Assembly: GCA_965153355.1 (NCBI GenBank)
Contig: OZ231128.1
Coordinates: forward strand, 31,620,001 to 31,684,000
DNA: 64,000 nucleotides
Source: Flaccisagitta enflata
Taxonomy: Eukaryota > Chaetognatha > Sagittoidea > Aphragmophora
Direction: 5' to 3'
Shown here: positions 1-12,135 of the stretch, piece after piece
Layout: the number at the start of each line of letters is the position of its first letter
Position numbering within the stretch: the first letter of the stretch is position 1
Made by a program: the position numbers and the translations under genes
The notes under the pieces: generated by a model
What the model was told of the DNA's origin: nothing
What the model saw: only the letters and a program-made list of their open reading frames with translations
Database searches by the model: none

Positions 1-335
1 CTTTGGGTCAAAATTGGTCTAGTATGGGATGGACGGTAAAATACCCAAATTTTGACATAATCCTGAGATTTTTTACCATACTCACCCATCCGTGATGATA
101 TTGTAACCCCGCGAAACACTGTGCTTTTAAAATATTTCTGAGTGAACAGTCATATAAGTGGGTTTAACTGCATTTTTGCGTCGTATTGGGGTGCTATAAC
201 ATTTATCTAGCGCGGATAAAATCATTCACCGAGCGCCTTTTGAGAAATCTTTGAAATAGAAAAAAATCAAGCCCATTTCAATACAGATTATTGGGAATAA
301 TGTGGACTCATTATTGGATAAAATATTGCTAATCC
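1..335. other. Non-coding
   Basis: AT-rich. The piece at 85-115 (CACCCATCCGTGATGATATT, GTAACCCCGCGAAACACTG) matches the left end of some family B copies in reverse. Nothing else recognised. Confidence 0.5.
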
Positions 336-597
336 TTGCAAAATTTTCTTTTATTTAATAGGTCGCACTGTATCTGGTATATCGATTTTAAAGGAGGGGC
401 ACAGATGGATGTGCCGATTTTGGTGCGGGATCTTGATAGAGCGGTCCCGCCTATTGCGGTCCATCAAGATCTTGATGTGACATATGATAGACTATATTGT
501 GGGAAGGCAACACTACAGGATAGTGATCTCAATATCAACCAATATCCTGTAGCTTTTTTAAACCACGATCTCGTTCTAGTGTTCAGAGCAGAGCCAG

Positions 598-795
<198 letters not shown>

Positions 796-936
796 GAGAC
801 AGTCAGAAAGACGGACAAACACAAAATCGGTCTCATTTACAATGGATAACGGTAAGAAAAAAAACGATCAACATGTTTGTCAGCGTTATACACCAAACAT
901 TACATTGTTTCGGTGATTTTTTTAGTCTTTTTATAC

Positions 937-1107
937 TTTTTAGTCACGGACACGTGCCTCTACACCTTGCCGTGTCGATTGGTTGGTCGGTATGTCAGTA
1001 TGTCCGTCCGTCCGTCACATTTTTGAATTCCGAGCGGTTTTTGCAATACGGCTCCTGCCCAACCATCCGCGACTGGATTGCCGTGTATCCGGCCTTGTTT
1101 ATATCCT
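937..1107 (-). repeat. Family B short hairpin element
   Basis: On the minus strand it runs from ACAAGGCCGGATACACGGC through AGTCGCGGATGG and GGGCAGGAGC to a (GGAC)n core and ends near CACGTGTCCGTGACTAAAAA. About 170 bp, no coding capacity. Confidence 0.75.
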
Positions 1108-1271
1108 ATTCTAGATTGGCACCAAACCGGACTCAACATGATCTACAAAGATTGAAGGTATCATCGTCATTGATGAATAAACGAGGGAGTCGATGAATCG
1201 AGTTTGCATGATTATCGATTTCATCATCATCTATATTGTTGCAGTGGTTACTGGTATTACGATATATAAAT

Positions 1272-1281
1272 AAACAACAGC

Positions 1282-1345
<64 letters not shown>

Positions 1346-1346
1346 A
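1272..1346. repeat. (CAA)n microsatellite
   Basis: About 25 CAA units with one ATC interruption. Confidence 0.97.
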
Positions 1347-1364
1347 TAAAAACAAAAACAATAA

Positions 1365-1690
1365 CAAGTCATCCAAGGATCGCACATGGTCAGCGGTACC
1401 CAATGCCATGCTTGCTTTGCTCTTGTACAATGAATGCCGTTCATTTCATTTTGGAGGTATAGCTGAAGAAGTGGAGTGAGAGCAGGGCAGCGGCCCCATA
1501 GGGCCGATGTCCTGCAAGACACAGGGGTGATTTCATTTTTTTTCATTTTTCATAAATTTTCCATGTTATTCAATGAGAAGTTGTCATTTTATCAGTTTTC
1601 CATGTTATTCAATGGGAATTTGAGGCTGGAGATGCTTGGGGGGGGGAGGGGGGACGGACGGACGTATGGATGGACGGACGGATGTATGGA
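1365..1690 (+). repeat. Family C fold-back repeat, truncated copy
   Basis: CCAAGGATCGCACATGGTCA, GCGGTACCCAATGCC, GGAGTGAGAGCAGGGCAGCG and GGCCGATGTCCTGCAAGACA, then TTTTCCATGTTATTCAATG units and a GGACGGACG run. The mirror-image right end is missing; a (CAA)n follows. Confidence 0.75.
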
Positions 1691-1739
<49 letters not shown>

Positions 1740-1772
1740 AACAACAACAATAACAATAACAACAACAACAAT
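1690..1772. repeat. (CAA)n microsatellite
   Basis: CAA units with some CAATAA interruptions, at the end of the truncated family C copy. Confidence 0.97.
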
Positions 1773-2329
1773 GATATTGCCCCTACAAGTAACAATCAAT
1801 AGCCGATGACTGGATTGGAATTGACTCAGAATGGGGGGGGTCGGTAGTAACCGACTTTTGAAATTCCACTCGGACATGTGTTTTGTCCATGCACAATCGC
1901 ATATCTTGATTATGTTTGAAAGGAAAATGACTTGGGGCTTAATTATTTACAGTCATGCCACATCCATCATGCCTACAGAAGGCACTAAGGAGCCCTAACG
2001 GAGCTCTAACGTAATTTTGTTTAATAGTGGCAAAAAAACAAAAAAAAACGGACGCTGTTTTTTGATCAAGGATCGCTTAGTAACTAAGAAAGATAAACCC
2101 TTAAAATTCATAATGGTTTCAAAGAGCTTTAAAATATGTTTCATTTGAGCTCTCACCGAACATTGTAGCTTCAAAACTTTAGAAGTTTTGATGCTTTAAA
2201 GATAACCACTCAGAAATCTCAAATTTGGTTTCAATCTTTATAGAGTAACCAACTTTGAATTGATATAGCTTGTAAACGAATGAGAATCATGATTTCTGTT
2301 TGATTCCATCTTGTAGAGAATTCAAAATA

Positions 2330-3165
2330 CAGTGGTAACCCAATTTAACGACCTTGAAGGGACCAGAGATTTTTGGTCATTAACTCCGAATGTTGTTAAA
2401 TCGAATTTATAATTTTCTCTCATTGATTTTAACTGCTGCATGAGCATTGAGCAATAAAGGCTAGCATCTGTGCCTCATTGATTATCATAGTCAGTATTCA
2501 AGTGTTTGTGTAAATAGTCAACAGACCTAAAGACAGTCAGGGCAAAAGACAAAAAGAATGACAGACAGATAGACAGACAGAAAGACAGACAAACAAAAAC
2601 AGACAGGTGAATGTAGCCTTGTAAAGACTCACAATGTCATGTAAAAGATAAGTATAAGATGCCATAAATCACTTGTTGGATAAAAAATATTACTAAAAAA
2701 ATAACTGATTTTAATTCAAATTTTATTTCTAAAAGAAACTATCTACTGAAGATATTTCATTCTTTTTGTTCATAACTTTTTCATTTCATTTTTTTCATTC
2801 TTTAGCTGCTATTTTGTTCACTTTTTTGTCTTAGTCTTAATTTATGTTAAAATATTGTAAGTTTATGATAAGATATTCTTAGTTTATATTAAAACATTTT
2901 TCTACAATTTTAAGATACATCATAGCTTCAATGAAAATTCAAATCACATAACTAAACTGAAATGTCAATATCACTAAATCAGGAAAAAAATTTCCAAGGG
3001 ACCTGAAAAAAACGACTTTAAATCAGGTTTAGCTGTTATATCAGGTGTCATTAAATCAGGTAAAATAAACATTACAAACGCTTGTAAAAATTTGGGACCA
3101 AAGAAACCTGGATGTTAAATCCGAAATGTCGTTAAATCAGGTGACAAAAAGGGGGTAGTCCACTG
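2330..3165. mobile_element. 836-bp mariner-like TIR element
   Basis: Left end (TA)CAGTGGTAACCCAATTTAACG, right end GTCGTTAAATCAGGTGAC through GTAGTCCACTG(TA). The CAGTGG...ATTTAACGAC pattern with TA duplication is typical of non-autonomous Tc1/mariner elements. The AT-rich interior has no transposase. Confidence 0.82.
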
Positions 3166-3376
3166 TACAGATACAGACTTGGGATTGGTCTAGATTGAAA
3201 AAAAAAAATTAAAAATCATTATAATTGCCTGTACAAAAAATTTTGAACAATTTTTTCTGTTTTCTTTATCTATAAATCAAGAGGTGCGTCTTTTTTTTTC
3301 TTTTTTTTTTTTTGATTCGCGTGGTATTTGTAGTGGATATAGTGGCAGTTCGATGGAGTGTCAGATCAACAAAAAA

Positions 3377-4909
3377 AAAATCTTGAAAGAGTATGGGTCC
3401 GCGACTGGGGTCAATCAGCATAGTCAAACGGCGTTGTCAAACGGCGTTGTCAAACAGCATTGCTGGAACGGCGCTGTCAAACGGCGTTGCTGGAACGCGC
3501 GTGTCATACGGGCGCTGCTGCCATGGGCGGCTTTGTCATACGGCGTTGTCATACGGCGCTGTTATACGGGTGCCGTCATAATTACGCTGGTTACACGGCA
3601 TTGTAACACGGCGTTGTAATACGGCCAGAATACGGCTGCTGTAATACGGCGCTGTTATACGGCGCTGTTATACGGGCGTTGTTATACGGGCGCGAGACAC
3701 GGCGTTGTACGGGCGTTGTAATACGCGCTGTAACACGGCGCTGGTAAAAACGGCGCAAAACGGCGCGGTAAACGCGCTGTAAAACGGGCGCGTAAAACGC
3801 GCGCTTGTAAAACGGCGCTAGTAAACGGGCGTTGTAAAACAGTGTTGTAAAACGACGTTGTAAAACGGCGTTGTAAAACGGCGTTGTAAAACGGCGTTGT
3901 ATAACGGCGTTGTAAAACGGTGTTGTAAAACGGTGTTGTAAAACGGCGTTATAAGGCGTTTGTAAAAGGGCTGTAGCAAGTTTTAATCAAATTGGTGGAA
4001 GATGACCAAAATAATGCAACTTTTTTTTATTTTAAGATAGTAGGGTGGTTGAGTAATAAACTGGTTTTGCCGGTTAGCATGCTAAAATCGTGTTAAATCA
4101 CTTACAACCATTGAGTCATTTCATTTTGAATCTATATACCAAGTTTTGACAAAATTGGTTGAAAATGATTTAAGTTTTGCACAAATATCACTTTTAGGGT
4201 GGTAGGCTGGCCGGCTGGTAGGCCAGTTAGCATGATAAAATCTTTATAAATCAAATTCATGTGTTGAGTCCTTCCATTTAGGGACCACATACCAAGTTTT
4301 AACCAAATTGGTTGAAAAATGCTGAAGTTATGCATGTTTTTCACTTTTAGGCTGATAGGCTAGTTGGGTGGTAGGCTGGTTTAGCTGGTTAGCATTCTAA
4401 AATCTTTACAATTCAACTACATACATTTAGTCCTTCCATTTAGAGACTACATACCAAGTTTTAACCTAATTGGTTGAAAAATACCCAAGTTATGCACATT
4501 TTTCACTTTTAGGCTGGTAGGCTAGTTGGGTGGTAGGCTGGTTTGGCCGGTTAGCATGCTAAAATCTTTACAATTCAAATACATATGTTGAGTCCTTCCA
4601 TTTAGAGACTACATACCAAGTTTCAACCAAATCGGTTGAGAAATGAAAAAGTTATGCACGTTTTTCACTTTTAGGCTGGTAGGCTGGTTGGGCCGGTTGG
4701 GTGGGTCGGATCATAACATACGCATAGGATGTAAAGCGGCTTACCCTAGTACAACTTCCCTCCAAATATGAAGCAAATCGGTCCAGGCGTTCAAAAGTTA
4801 GCCCATTTTTAAAAGTGTAGACAACGACGACAACAACAACGACGACGACGACACCCACCCGCCTCGAATTATAGTCCGCGTAGGAATGGTATTCCGTCGC
4901 GGACAAAAA
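3377..4909 (+). repeat. Family A composite repeat, copy 1 (complete)
   Basis: Starts TCTTGAAAGAGTATGGGTCC then GCGACTGGGG, followed by a degenerate 13-14 bp minisatellite based on AACGGCGTTGTCA (about 3421-3970). Then come several ~160-bp units (about 3970-4690, each with AAAATCTTTACAATTCAA, GAGTCCTTCCATTTAGAG and GGCTGGTAGGCTGGTTGGG). It closes with a 3' module (AAAGCGGCTTACCCTAGTAC, a CAACGACGAC run) ending in a 31-nt hairpin at 4874-4904 and AAAAA. Confidence 0.85.
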
Positions 4910-4991
4910 GTGGTGAAGCAGTTTTATAGGGGAATTGACTCAAATGGTAAAGTCTTTTTCAAAAAACAAGTTTGTTGCAGATTGACATTCA

Positions 4992-5222
4992 TTTTTAAGC
5001 GCGGACACGCAACTCTAAACTTTGCTTTGTCGGTCCGTCCGTCAATCCGTCGGTCCATCCATCGGTCCGTCCATCCGTCACACTTTACTTTTTTGGGGGT
5101 TTTGCGGTCTATGGCCTCACTGCTCCTGCCCAAGTGATCAAGTGTCCTCAAATATCCGCCTAGGAGTTTAAACGACGACATATCTCCACGCGACTGGGGT
5201 AGCCATGTATCCGGCCTTGTTT
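4992..5222 (-). repeat. Family B short hairpin element
   Basis: Reverse orientation: AGTTGCGTGTCCGCGC at one end, a CCGTCCGT/CCATCCAT core at 5033-5080, and GTATCCGGCCTTGTTT at 5206-5222. It is longer than most copies because of a middle insert (CTCCTGCCCAAGTGATC onward). Confidence 0.72.
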
Positions 5223-5327
5223 AATTACAAGCATTTTTTGCGTCACGGCCCCTGCCCAACCCTCCGTGACTGTCTTGGCGTGTATCCAGCCTTGTTCATA
5301 ATTGATGCTAGTTTGATTTGAGATGGG

Positions 5328-5331
<4 letters not shown>

Positions 5332-5408
<77 letters not shown>
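5332..5408. repeat. (GA)n microsatellite
   Basis: About 38 GA units. Confidence 0.98.
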
Positions 5409-5410
<2 letters not shown>

Positions 5411-5582
5411 AGGATCCTGTCTTAAGTCAACAAAAGAGATGGCGCAGCTTTTAGGCTAAAGGATCGCGCTGTTGGTTAGTAAACAAGATACTGTATATCT
5501 AGCTTACCATTCATTGTGAAAAGGACCAAGATCCCGCACCAAAATCAGTGCAGTTATCCGCCTAGGAGTTGAAACGACGACA

Positions 5583-6418
<836 letters not shown>

Positions 6419-7077
6419 GAGACAGAGACAGAGAAACAGACAGACAAACAGACAGAAAAAGTTTGCAAGACAGATAGATGGTTTTAAAAAGTGAAAAACA
6501 GAAAGGTAAACCGGCACATTGCTTCACATAGCAAAAGTTGTTTATTTCTTTTTGCCCTCTTTACCTAATGTGGAGTGGCCAATTTTAGGACCCTTACCAT
6601 TTTTCTTTTATCAATAATTATTCATTTTCCGTTTTTTAGAAAATTGTTTTTGAGGGCATAATTTGCATAATGCAGTGGGATAAAGCAATATGCTAATATT
6701 GTTTGAATTAGTTTTTACAAATTTCTATTTTTCAAAGAATTGCAATTTTGCCTTTTCATAAGTTTTTTTTATAGCTTATGTTCTAATGTTTTAGTTTATT
6801 TTTACAAGCATCATGTTTTTTTAAAATAAATAGTTGTCCTTTTTGTAACAAAACTACACAGGATTTTGCTGAATTCTGGGAAATCTGTGAAACTGTAAGG
6901 CCAAAACAAAAACGGAAGATGAAGGAATTTTGAAAAAAGAAAAATGGTCATCTTCATGATTTTTGCTCCTCCACATTACCTAAGTAGGGTGAAGGGATAC
7001 TCCCAACTTTTGCTATGCGAAGCACGCAACCGGCACATACAGTATTTCTGCAAATAGGATCGAGTGATAATGTCACC

Positions 7078-7240
7078 TTGAGGGCCTGACGCGTTTGCTG
7101 GGCATTGTTTTGAAACCAATAGACGTGAAAGTGAAATTCCTTGATGCCGTCCGTTCGTTCGGACATCGATCGAGAAGGGCCAACACCCACCAAAAAGATG
7201 CTGAAGCCAAATTAGTCATTTTATTCATCGGCGAGGTCAT
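7078..7240 (-). CDS. Lone exon resembling DOPA 4,5-dioxygenase family
   Basis: The donor CTCAAG|GTGACA lies at 7077/7078 and a possible acceptor (TTGGCTTCAG) near 7227. The open frame reads MSERTDGIKEFHFHVYWFQN and continues NAQQTRQALK. The HFHVYWFQNN block with a following alpha-helical ALxLR-like stretch is what I recall of the start of DOPA 4,5-dioxygenase-like proteins (the small single-domain extradiol dioxygenase family of fungi, plants and some invertebrates), where the histidines bind iron. The ATG just before SERTDG has a reasonable start context, so this may be the first coding exon. I could not find the downstream exons with the HPIGPHP-type motif on the minus strand below 7.0 kb, so the gene is partial, rearranged or continues outside the window. 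Identity is from memory and not certain. Confidence 0.5.
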
Positions 7241-8688
7241 GTGTGTGTTGTCGTGCGGTAAATCCTTGCCTTTTCAGGTGTTCGCGAGCAGTTTTTTGCA
7301 TCCTTGTCTCTGACTGTCTCAGCCCACCCGCACCCGATGACATTCCTTTGCAAGTTTTCCATCGCATGCATGGGTGCGATACTATCAAAGTTTCTCAGTC
7401 GGTATGTCTGTCTCTCCATACATTATGGACCATATTGCAGTTTCTTAAGGAAACTTTCTTTGGTATCTAAGGGCGGACTTACTGCCCTAGCCTAAATGCC
7501 TCGTCAACGTATACTATTTAAAGCCTAAATGCCTCGTCAGCCGTTGCTATTTCAACACCGCCCCTTCCAAGTGGTGTAATCCAGCTTTGTATACCAACCT
7601 TTCATTAAAATAGTTTCGCCCCATTCTTTCGTAAATGGGAATAAATCTCGCCCCGTTGGCTTGTAGATTATTTTAGGTGCGCCAATGCCCCTCTACAACT
7701 GGCTGTGTCCGTCGGTGGGTTGGTCGGTTAGTCGGTCGGTAACGCAAACGTTTGACGATCCACACGGCGAACCGCGTTCTTCTTCGTTAGGGGTATTTTA
7801 TATTTAGCGACCGCTTCCAATCACCAACGGTGGGGCTCTGAGATGGACGTTAGGACACGCCGCGGATAAGACAGAACGGATTCGGGCGGCGACGCAACGT
7901 TGTCGTTACCTGCTTAAAACGACCCATCAATGATGAACCAATTGAACCATCTTTAGTAGCATCTTTGACTGTCACAGGCGCGACGCGGTCAAGAACATTC
8001 AAGTATACTGTATAATACAAAACGTATTTCATAAAACAATTTTTTTTTAAATCACAAGAAAGGCATTTAGGGAGAGAGAAAGAGGACAAATTTCTTTCCC
8101 GATACTCGGAATAAGGAAACATTGGGTGATTTCGAGAGTAATGAACGCATGCAAGACGTCACAGTAACATTTTGTCGTTCAAGCGAGATAGACGCAATGT
8201 ATAAATGATAGATCGCGCATGTATTTTGTATTGGGAGTCAACGAAGTGAATCTTCAGTTCTACACATTTTAGATAATTGATGTGACCCGCCGATTTAGAT
8301 CTTTCTCGTGAAGGCCGTTGACTCTTCCGAATGAATCCGTAGGAAACTGTGTCCTCAAATGACAGGTTCAGAGTATTTTTCAATCTTCTATTTTTTATTA
8401 GGAATACTCTTGGTCCAGCAATACTAATGATTCGAAAATGTTATTGAGTATTCATTCTTGTTGATGTGAATACCAGGTACGAAATAGTGGAACCAGTATC
8501 CAGCCGAGAGATTCCTTCATGACCATCTCAACGTATTATGCTCTCTCACAGTCTAACATTAGATATCCCGTTCCCGCATTCCTCCTTATTGTACACGGGT
8601 TTCCTTCGCGATGAAAACTAGTCCCTTCATAATACCCCATTGTGGTATTATGTCAATGCAACACCCCTTTCTTTTTAATCGCGTCTTC
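7240..8688. other. Region between receptor stop and the orphan exon
   Basis: Should contain the receptor 3' UTR. Includes a GCCTAAATGCCTCGTCA duplication (7490-7540) and a family B copy. Minus-strand open frames at 7850-8122 and 8159-8383 show no domain and no splice context that convinces me. Confidence 0.5.
7670..7775 (-). repeat. Family B, second subtype (GGTGCG/GATCCACACG)
   Basis: Carries TTTTAGGTGCGCCAATGCCC, CTGGCTGTGTCCGTCGG, a GGTTGGTCGGTTAGTCGG core and GACGATCCACACGGCG. The same layout recurs at 47813-47945 and, reversed, at 55380-55490. Confidence 0.68.
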
Positions 8689-8892
8689 TTATATGTAGTA
8701 CTCTGCCTTCCGTTCGTTGACGTGTGAGCCGAGACCGAGGCCGACAGCCTCGTCGGCGTTGGAGGCTTCGTCGGCGCCTTTGGCCTCGTGGGTCCGATAC
8801 ACGCCTTTGTGACGAGCCACGTAACGCCCGATGATAATCGCCACGATGATTAAGGCCAAAAACAGCAGCGCCAACACGCCGCCAATCACCGC
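8689..8892 (-). CDS. Caspr/neurexin-IV-like receptor, transmembrane segment and cytoplasmic tail (last exon)
   Basis: The acceptor is TTTGAAACAG|GC at 8893; the stop TAA is at 8691-8689. It opens with a single membrane helix (VIGGVLALLFLALIIVAIII) followed at once by GRYVARHKGVYRTHEAKGA. RHKGxYxTxEAKG is the band-4.1/FERM-binding juxtamembrane motif shared by glycophorin C, neurexins, syndecans and Caspr/neurexin IV. The tail is short (about 45 residues) and ends EYYI, a C-terminal PDZ-binding motif like the EYYV of neurexins. These two docking motifs identify the gene independently of the ectodomain. An AATAAA on the minus strand lies near 8394-8399, about 290 nt past the stop. Confidence 0.94.
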   Translation of the reverse strand, partial: AVIGGVLALLFLALIIVAIIIGRYVARHKGVYRTHEAKGADEASNADEAVGLGLGSHVNERKAEYYI

Positions 8893-8949
8893 CTGTTTCA
8901 AATGACATTACCTCAGATTGAAACACTTACAACCTCGACATGCACCATA

Positions 8950-10190
8950 GGGGGGGGGGGGTAATGTGGGCCATTTGCGAACATTTTTTCAGATTTTTTC
9001 ATACGCTTTATATTTGAAATTTTGAACCATGCTTGTGATATGGCATTTGTGCATGGCTATTAGCCTACCTAGAGAGAAATTTTGTGAGGGGCCCCTTTGG
9101 GCCACCCTCGTTTTTTAAAAAAATGGAGCCTGTAAGCCCCCATAATCAATTTGTCAGGGGTCAAAACAACATTTTCCAGTACCATATTTGATAAATGATA
9201 TCTGCCGAAGTAGTGCACATTGATATGGTAGTGTTAACATGTTCTTGTATAGCTATATCTGTCATACCAGGAAATTCATTGAGTAGTATCATAACGAGTG
9301 TTCAAATAAAAAGTGAAGGTATTTTTTTAATGATAAATCTTTGTTAATATCTTTAAAAAAAAGATTAAGTATCAATTATAGCTTAAAAATATTTTATGGC
9401 ATGGTGAAATCATTTTAATTTTATCATTCATTGAAATTGAATTAACTAAATCTAAGACATTCTTAATAGTAATGTATAGTAAAACCTACAACAAAAAACA
9501 TGCTCTTTTGGTTATAACTGCTATTGTATCTCTAATAAATATTATTTTAATAAAAAATCAACTTAATCACAAAAAAGTACTGAAAAAATATCAATATATT
9601 TTAAACTGTATTAAACACAAAATTTTTATTAGAACACCCGTTATGTATCTTTCAGATAAAAAAACAAAGGCATTTGGGCAAGTTTAATATCCAGAGAGTC
9701 ATTAACTAATGAATTATAGATAACATCAGGCGTCCCTGATGCCAAAATTTAGTCTCCTGTGTCGTTGTGGGTTGAAAGTCAATAGTGACCCACATTGCCC
9801 CTCAGGTTCAAGTCATAATTTGGATGCAAAAATCATAGATGGGTGCACCCATATTCCTACTGCTACTTCTTTTATGTTTCTATTTTGCATTCCAAGAAAA
9901 AAAATTTTGGCAAAATTAATATTTTGGTAGTTATGAAAAGTTTTGCTAAACATGTAAAAATCTCACTTCACAAAACAGCGAAAATGATCTTGCGCTCAGC
10001 TGCGCTGCGCCTGCAGCGGTTGCAGCAGCTGCAGCGTATTGTTACCATAGCAACTCCTTTACCCACCGTTACTATCAGGATCATTGGTAAGGTTGAACTA
10101 TTAACAGTCAGTTGATGAGCATGTCGCAAAGTTGATGATGTCGATCAAGTGGCCCACATTGCCCCTGGCCCACATTACCCCACTCCCCCC
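8950..10190. mobile_element. 1.24-kb TIR element filling the receptor's last intron
   Basis: Left end is a G-run then GTAATGTGGGCCATTTGCG; right end AAGTGGCCCACATTGCCCCT then GGCCCACATTACCCC and a C-run. TA flanks both edges (8948-8949, 10191-10192). The right motif occurs once more inside (GACCCACATTGCCCCTCAGG at 9787). It leaves only 57 and 73 nt of host intron. Internal ORFs (for example 9472-9687) show no recognised domain. Confidence 0.82.
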
Positions 10191-10263
10191 TACCTTTGGG
10201 TGCTTCACACAACCATAAGGTGGACTAATCATCTCAACCAACTGCTGTACAGTCATGACTGAC

Positions 10264-10407
10264 CTGATCGCCGGAGGAAATGTAATAAGGAAGGGGGGTG
10301 ATAGTGTGGACGTCTGATGGAAGCCTGTCGTTGGGGCGAGTAGGAGCGATGTCGGGTTTTGGCGTCACTGGTTCATTACCACACCAATCCTCGTGAATCG
10401 GACCACC
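10264..10407 (-). CDS. Caspr/neurexin-IV-like receptor, extracellular stalk
   Basis: The acceptor is TTATTTTTCAG|GG at 10408 and the donor CAG|GTCAGT at 10264, giving 48 codons in phase 0. It encodes GGPIHEDWCGNEPVTPKPD and a proline/threonine-rich segment (IAPTRPNDRLPSDVHTITPL) ending YYISSGDQ. A short low-complexity stalk between the last laminin-G domain and the membrane is usual in neurexins and Caspr proteins. No EGF or fibrinogen-like module is visible here. Confidence 0.82.
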
Positions 10408-10489
10408 CTGAAAAATAAAACACATTACATCGTTCAGGCTGAGGCCATCTTTTATGAGCTTGGCGTAGTCCAGCGTTCATACTTTCGAC

Positions 10490-11530
10490 GAGTCCATATT
10501 GTCTTCCAATATCCATTCCCTCAATCTTCTTATCTTTCACTCTTTTGACAAATCCATGTTGTCTTCCCATCTCTCATTCCCTAAATCCTTAACTCTTCCA
10601 TACCCTCAATCTTCCGATCTCCCATTGTATTCCATCTTTTGTGAACTTGGCACAGACCATCGTTCATGCTTTTGACAATTCCATATTGTCTTCCAAACTT
10701 CTAATCTCCCCTTCTCTCGATCTTCCAATCTCCGATTCCCCCAATCTTCCAGTCTCTGATTGCCTCAAACTTCAATTGCCTCAATCTTTCAATCTCCAAT
10801 TGCCTCAATCTTCCAATCTCCCATTCCAATCTCCTATTTCCTCAATATTCCAATCTCCTATTCCCTTAATCTTCCAATTTCTCTTTCCCTCAATCTTCCA
10901 ATTTCTCTTTCCCTCAATCTTCCAATCTCCCATTCCCTCAATCTTCCAATCTCCCATTCCCTCAATCTTCCAATCTTCCATTCCCTCAATCTTCCAATCT
11001 TCCAATCTCTCCTTACCTCAATCTTCCATCTCTCCTTACCTCAATCTTCCAATCTCTCCTTACCTCAATCTTCCAATCTCTCCTTACCTCAATCTTCCAA
11101 TCTCTCCTTACCTCAATCTTCCAATCTCTCCTTACCTCAATCTTCCAATCTCTCCTTACCTCAAATTTCCAATCTCTCCTTACCTCAATCTTCCAATCTC
11201 TCCTTACCTCAATATTCCAATCTCCCATTCCCTCAATATTCCAATCTCCCATTCCCTCAATATTCCAATCTCCCAATCCCTCAATGTTCCGATCTCCCAT
11301 TCCCACAATCTTCCATTCCCTCAATCATCCGATCTCCCATTCCCACAATCTTCCATTCCCTGAATCTTCCTTTCTCCCATTCCCTCTATCTTCCAATCTC
11401 CCATTCCCTCAATCTTTCAATCTCCTATTCCCTCAATCTTTCATTCCCTCAATCTTTCGATCCCTCAATCTTTCAATCCCTCAATCTTTCAATCCCTCAA
11501 TCTCCCAAAACCCCAATCTTCAAATTCACA
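10490..11530. repeat. 24-bp C/T-rich satellite in a receptor intron
   Basis: CTTCCAATCTCTCCTTACCT-CAAT is near-perfect between about 11020 and 11210 and degenerates on both sides (CCCATTCCCTCAATCTTCCA). About 40 units fill the intron between the last laminin-G exon and the stalk exon; open frames across it are a by-product of the 24-bp (multiple of three) period. Confidence 0.93.
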
Positions 11531-11582
11531 AATACATCTCCCATCCCCTCAATCGCGGATGTCCCAGGCGACGAGTCCTTAC

Positions 11583-11816
11583 CGTGACTGTGATCCCCGG
11601 ATAGGGATAATCCTGTTTCATGGCCCATTTAAGGGGGAAGATGTCGCCGAACTGCACTCTTGAGATGCAACCAACGAAGCCGTTGCCGACGCCGTAGGAC
11701 TCGTTCATACCGATGTACATGAAACGAGGGGAATCGAAAACCACATCACCCGAGTCCGCAGTCGCCGTGTCAAAAGTCCAAATCTGGGGCTCGTAGTAAT
11801 CAACACGCATGCTCAC
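11583..11816 (-). CDS. Caspr/neurexin-IV-like receptor, end of last laminin-G domain
   Basis: The acceptor is TTTGTATAG|GT at 11817 and the donor ACG|GTAAGG at 11583; the intron before it is only 113 nt. It reads VSMRVDYYEPQIWTFDT, DSPRFMYIGMNES and NGFVGCISRVQFGDIFPLKW. The F.GCIS.V.FGD..PLK motif is the closing strand of neurexin/Caspr laminin-G domains. It is 78 codons, phase 0 at both ends. The next intron is filled by a 24-bp satellite. Confidence 0.92.
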
Positions 11817-11929
11817 CTATACAAACAAAGGAAACGTAAAATGAAGAGGATGAAAAAAAAACTTCATATATAATGTCACTTGGAAATTGGGAGGAACTGC
11901 GAAAAAGACAATTTTTTTCTTTCATTTAC

Positions 11930-12135
11930 CTTCCTGCCGTCATCAGCTCTCGTTATAGTGACGTTGTGGTGTTGGCCATTAGCGTAGTTGTAACGATCGT
12001 CGTTGATGATTTGTATTCCAAAGCCATAGTCAAATTTAAACATGAGACCCCCGTTGTTTTGAACCGTCAACTGGAAGAACTCGTTGTGGTTGTAGAGTGA
12101 GCTCTTCACGTCGGACTGTACCTCGAGTAACAACC
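11930..12135 (-). CDS. Caspr/neurexin-IV-like receptor, laminin-G exon (back on minus strand)
   Basis: The acceptor is CTATTCCGTAG|GG at 12136 and the donor AAG|GTAAAT at 11930. In the only open frame it reads (G)LLLEVQSDVKSSLYNHNEFF, QLTVQNNGGLMFKFDYG and GQHHNVTITRADDGRK. These are the middle strands of a laminin-G domain (GLLL.....FF.L.....G.....DYG......DG..H.V...R). It enters in phase 1 and leaves in phase 0. The family identity, intron style and compatible downstream exons tie it to the same gene as the 5' exons at 38.8-39.2 kb and 32-35.6 kb. Confidence 0.9.

Noticed and set aside
9472-9687. 71-codon frame inside the 8950-10190 element as a transposase remnant
   Set aside because: No DDE or HTH motif visible; AT-rich and lysine/isoleucine-biased, as expected by chance.
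10641-11587. Two plus-strand frames of 240 and 275 codons (NLPISPYL-type repeats)
   Set aside because: They read a 24-bp satellite lying in a minus-strand intron.
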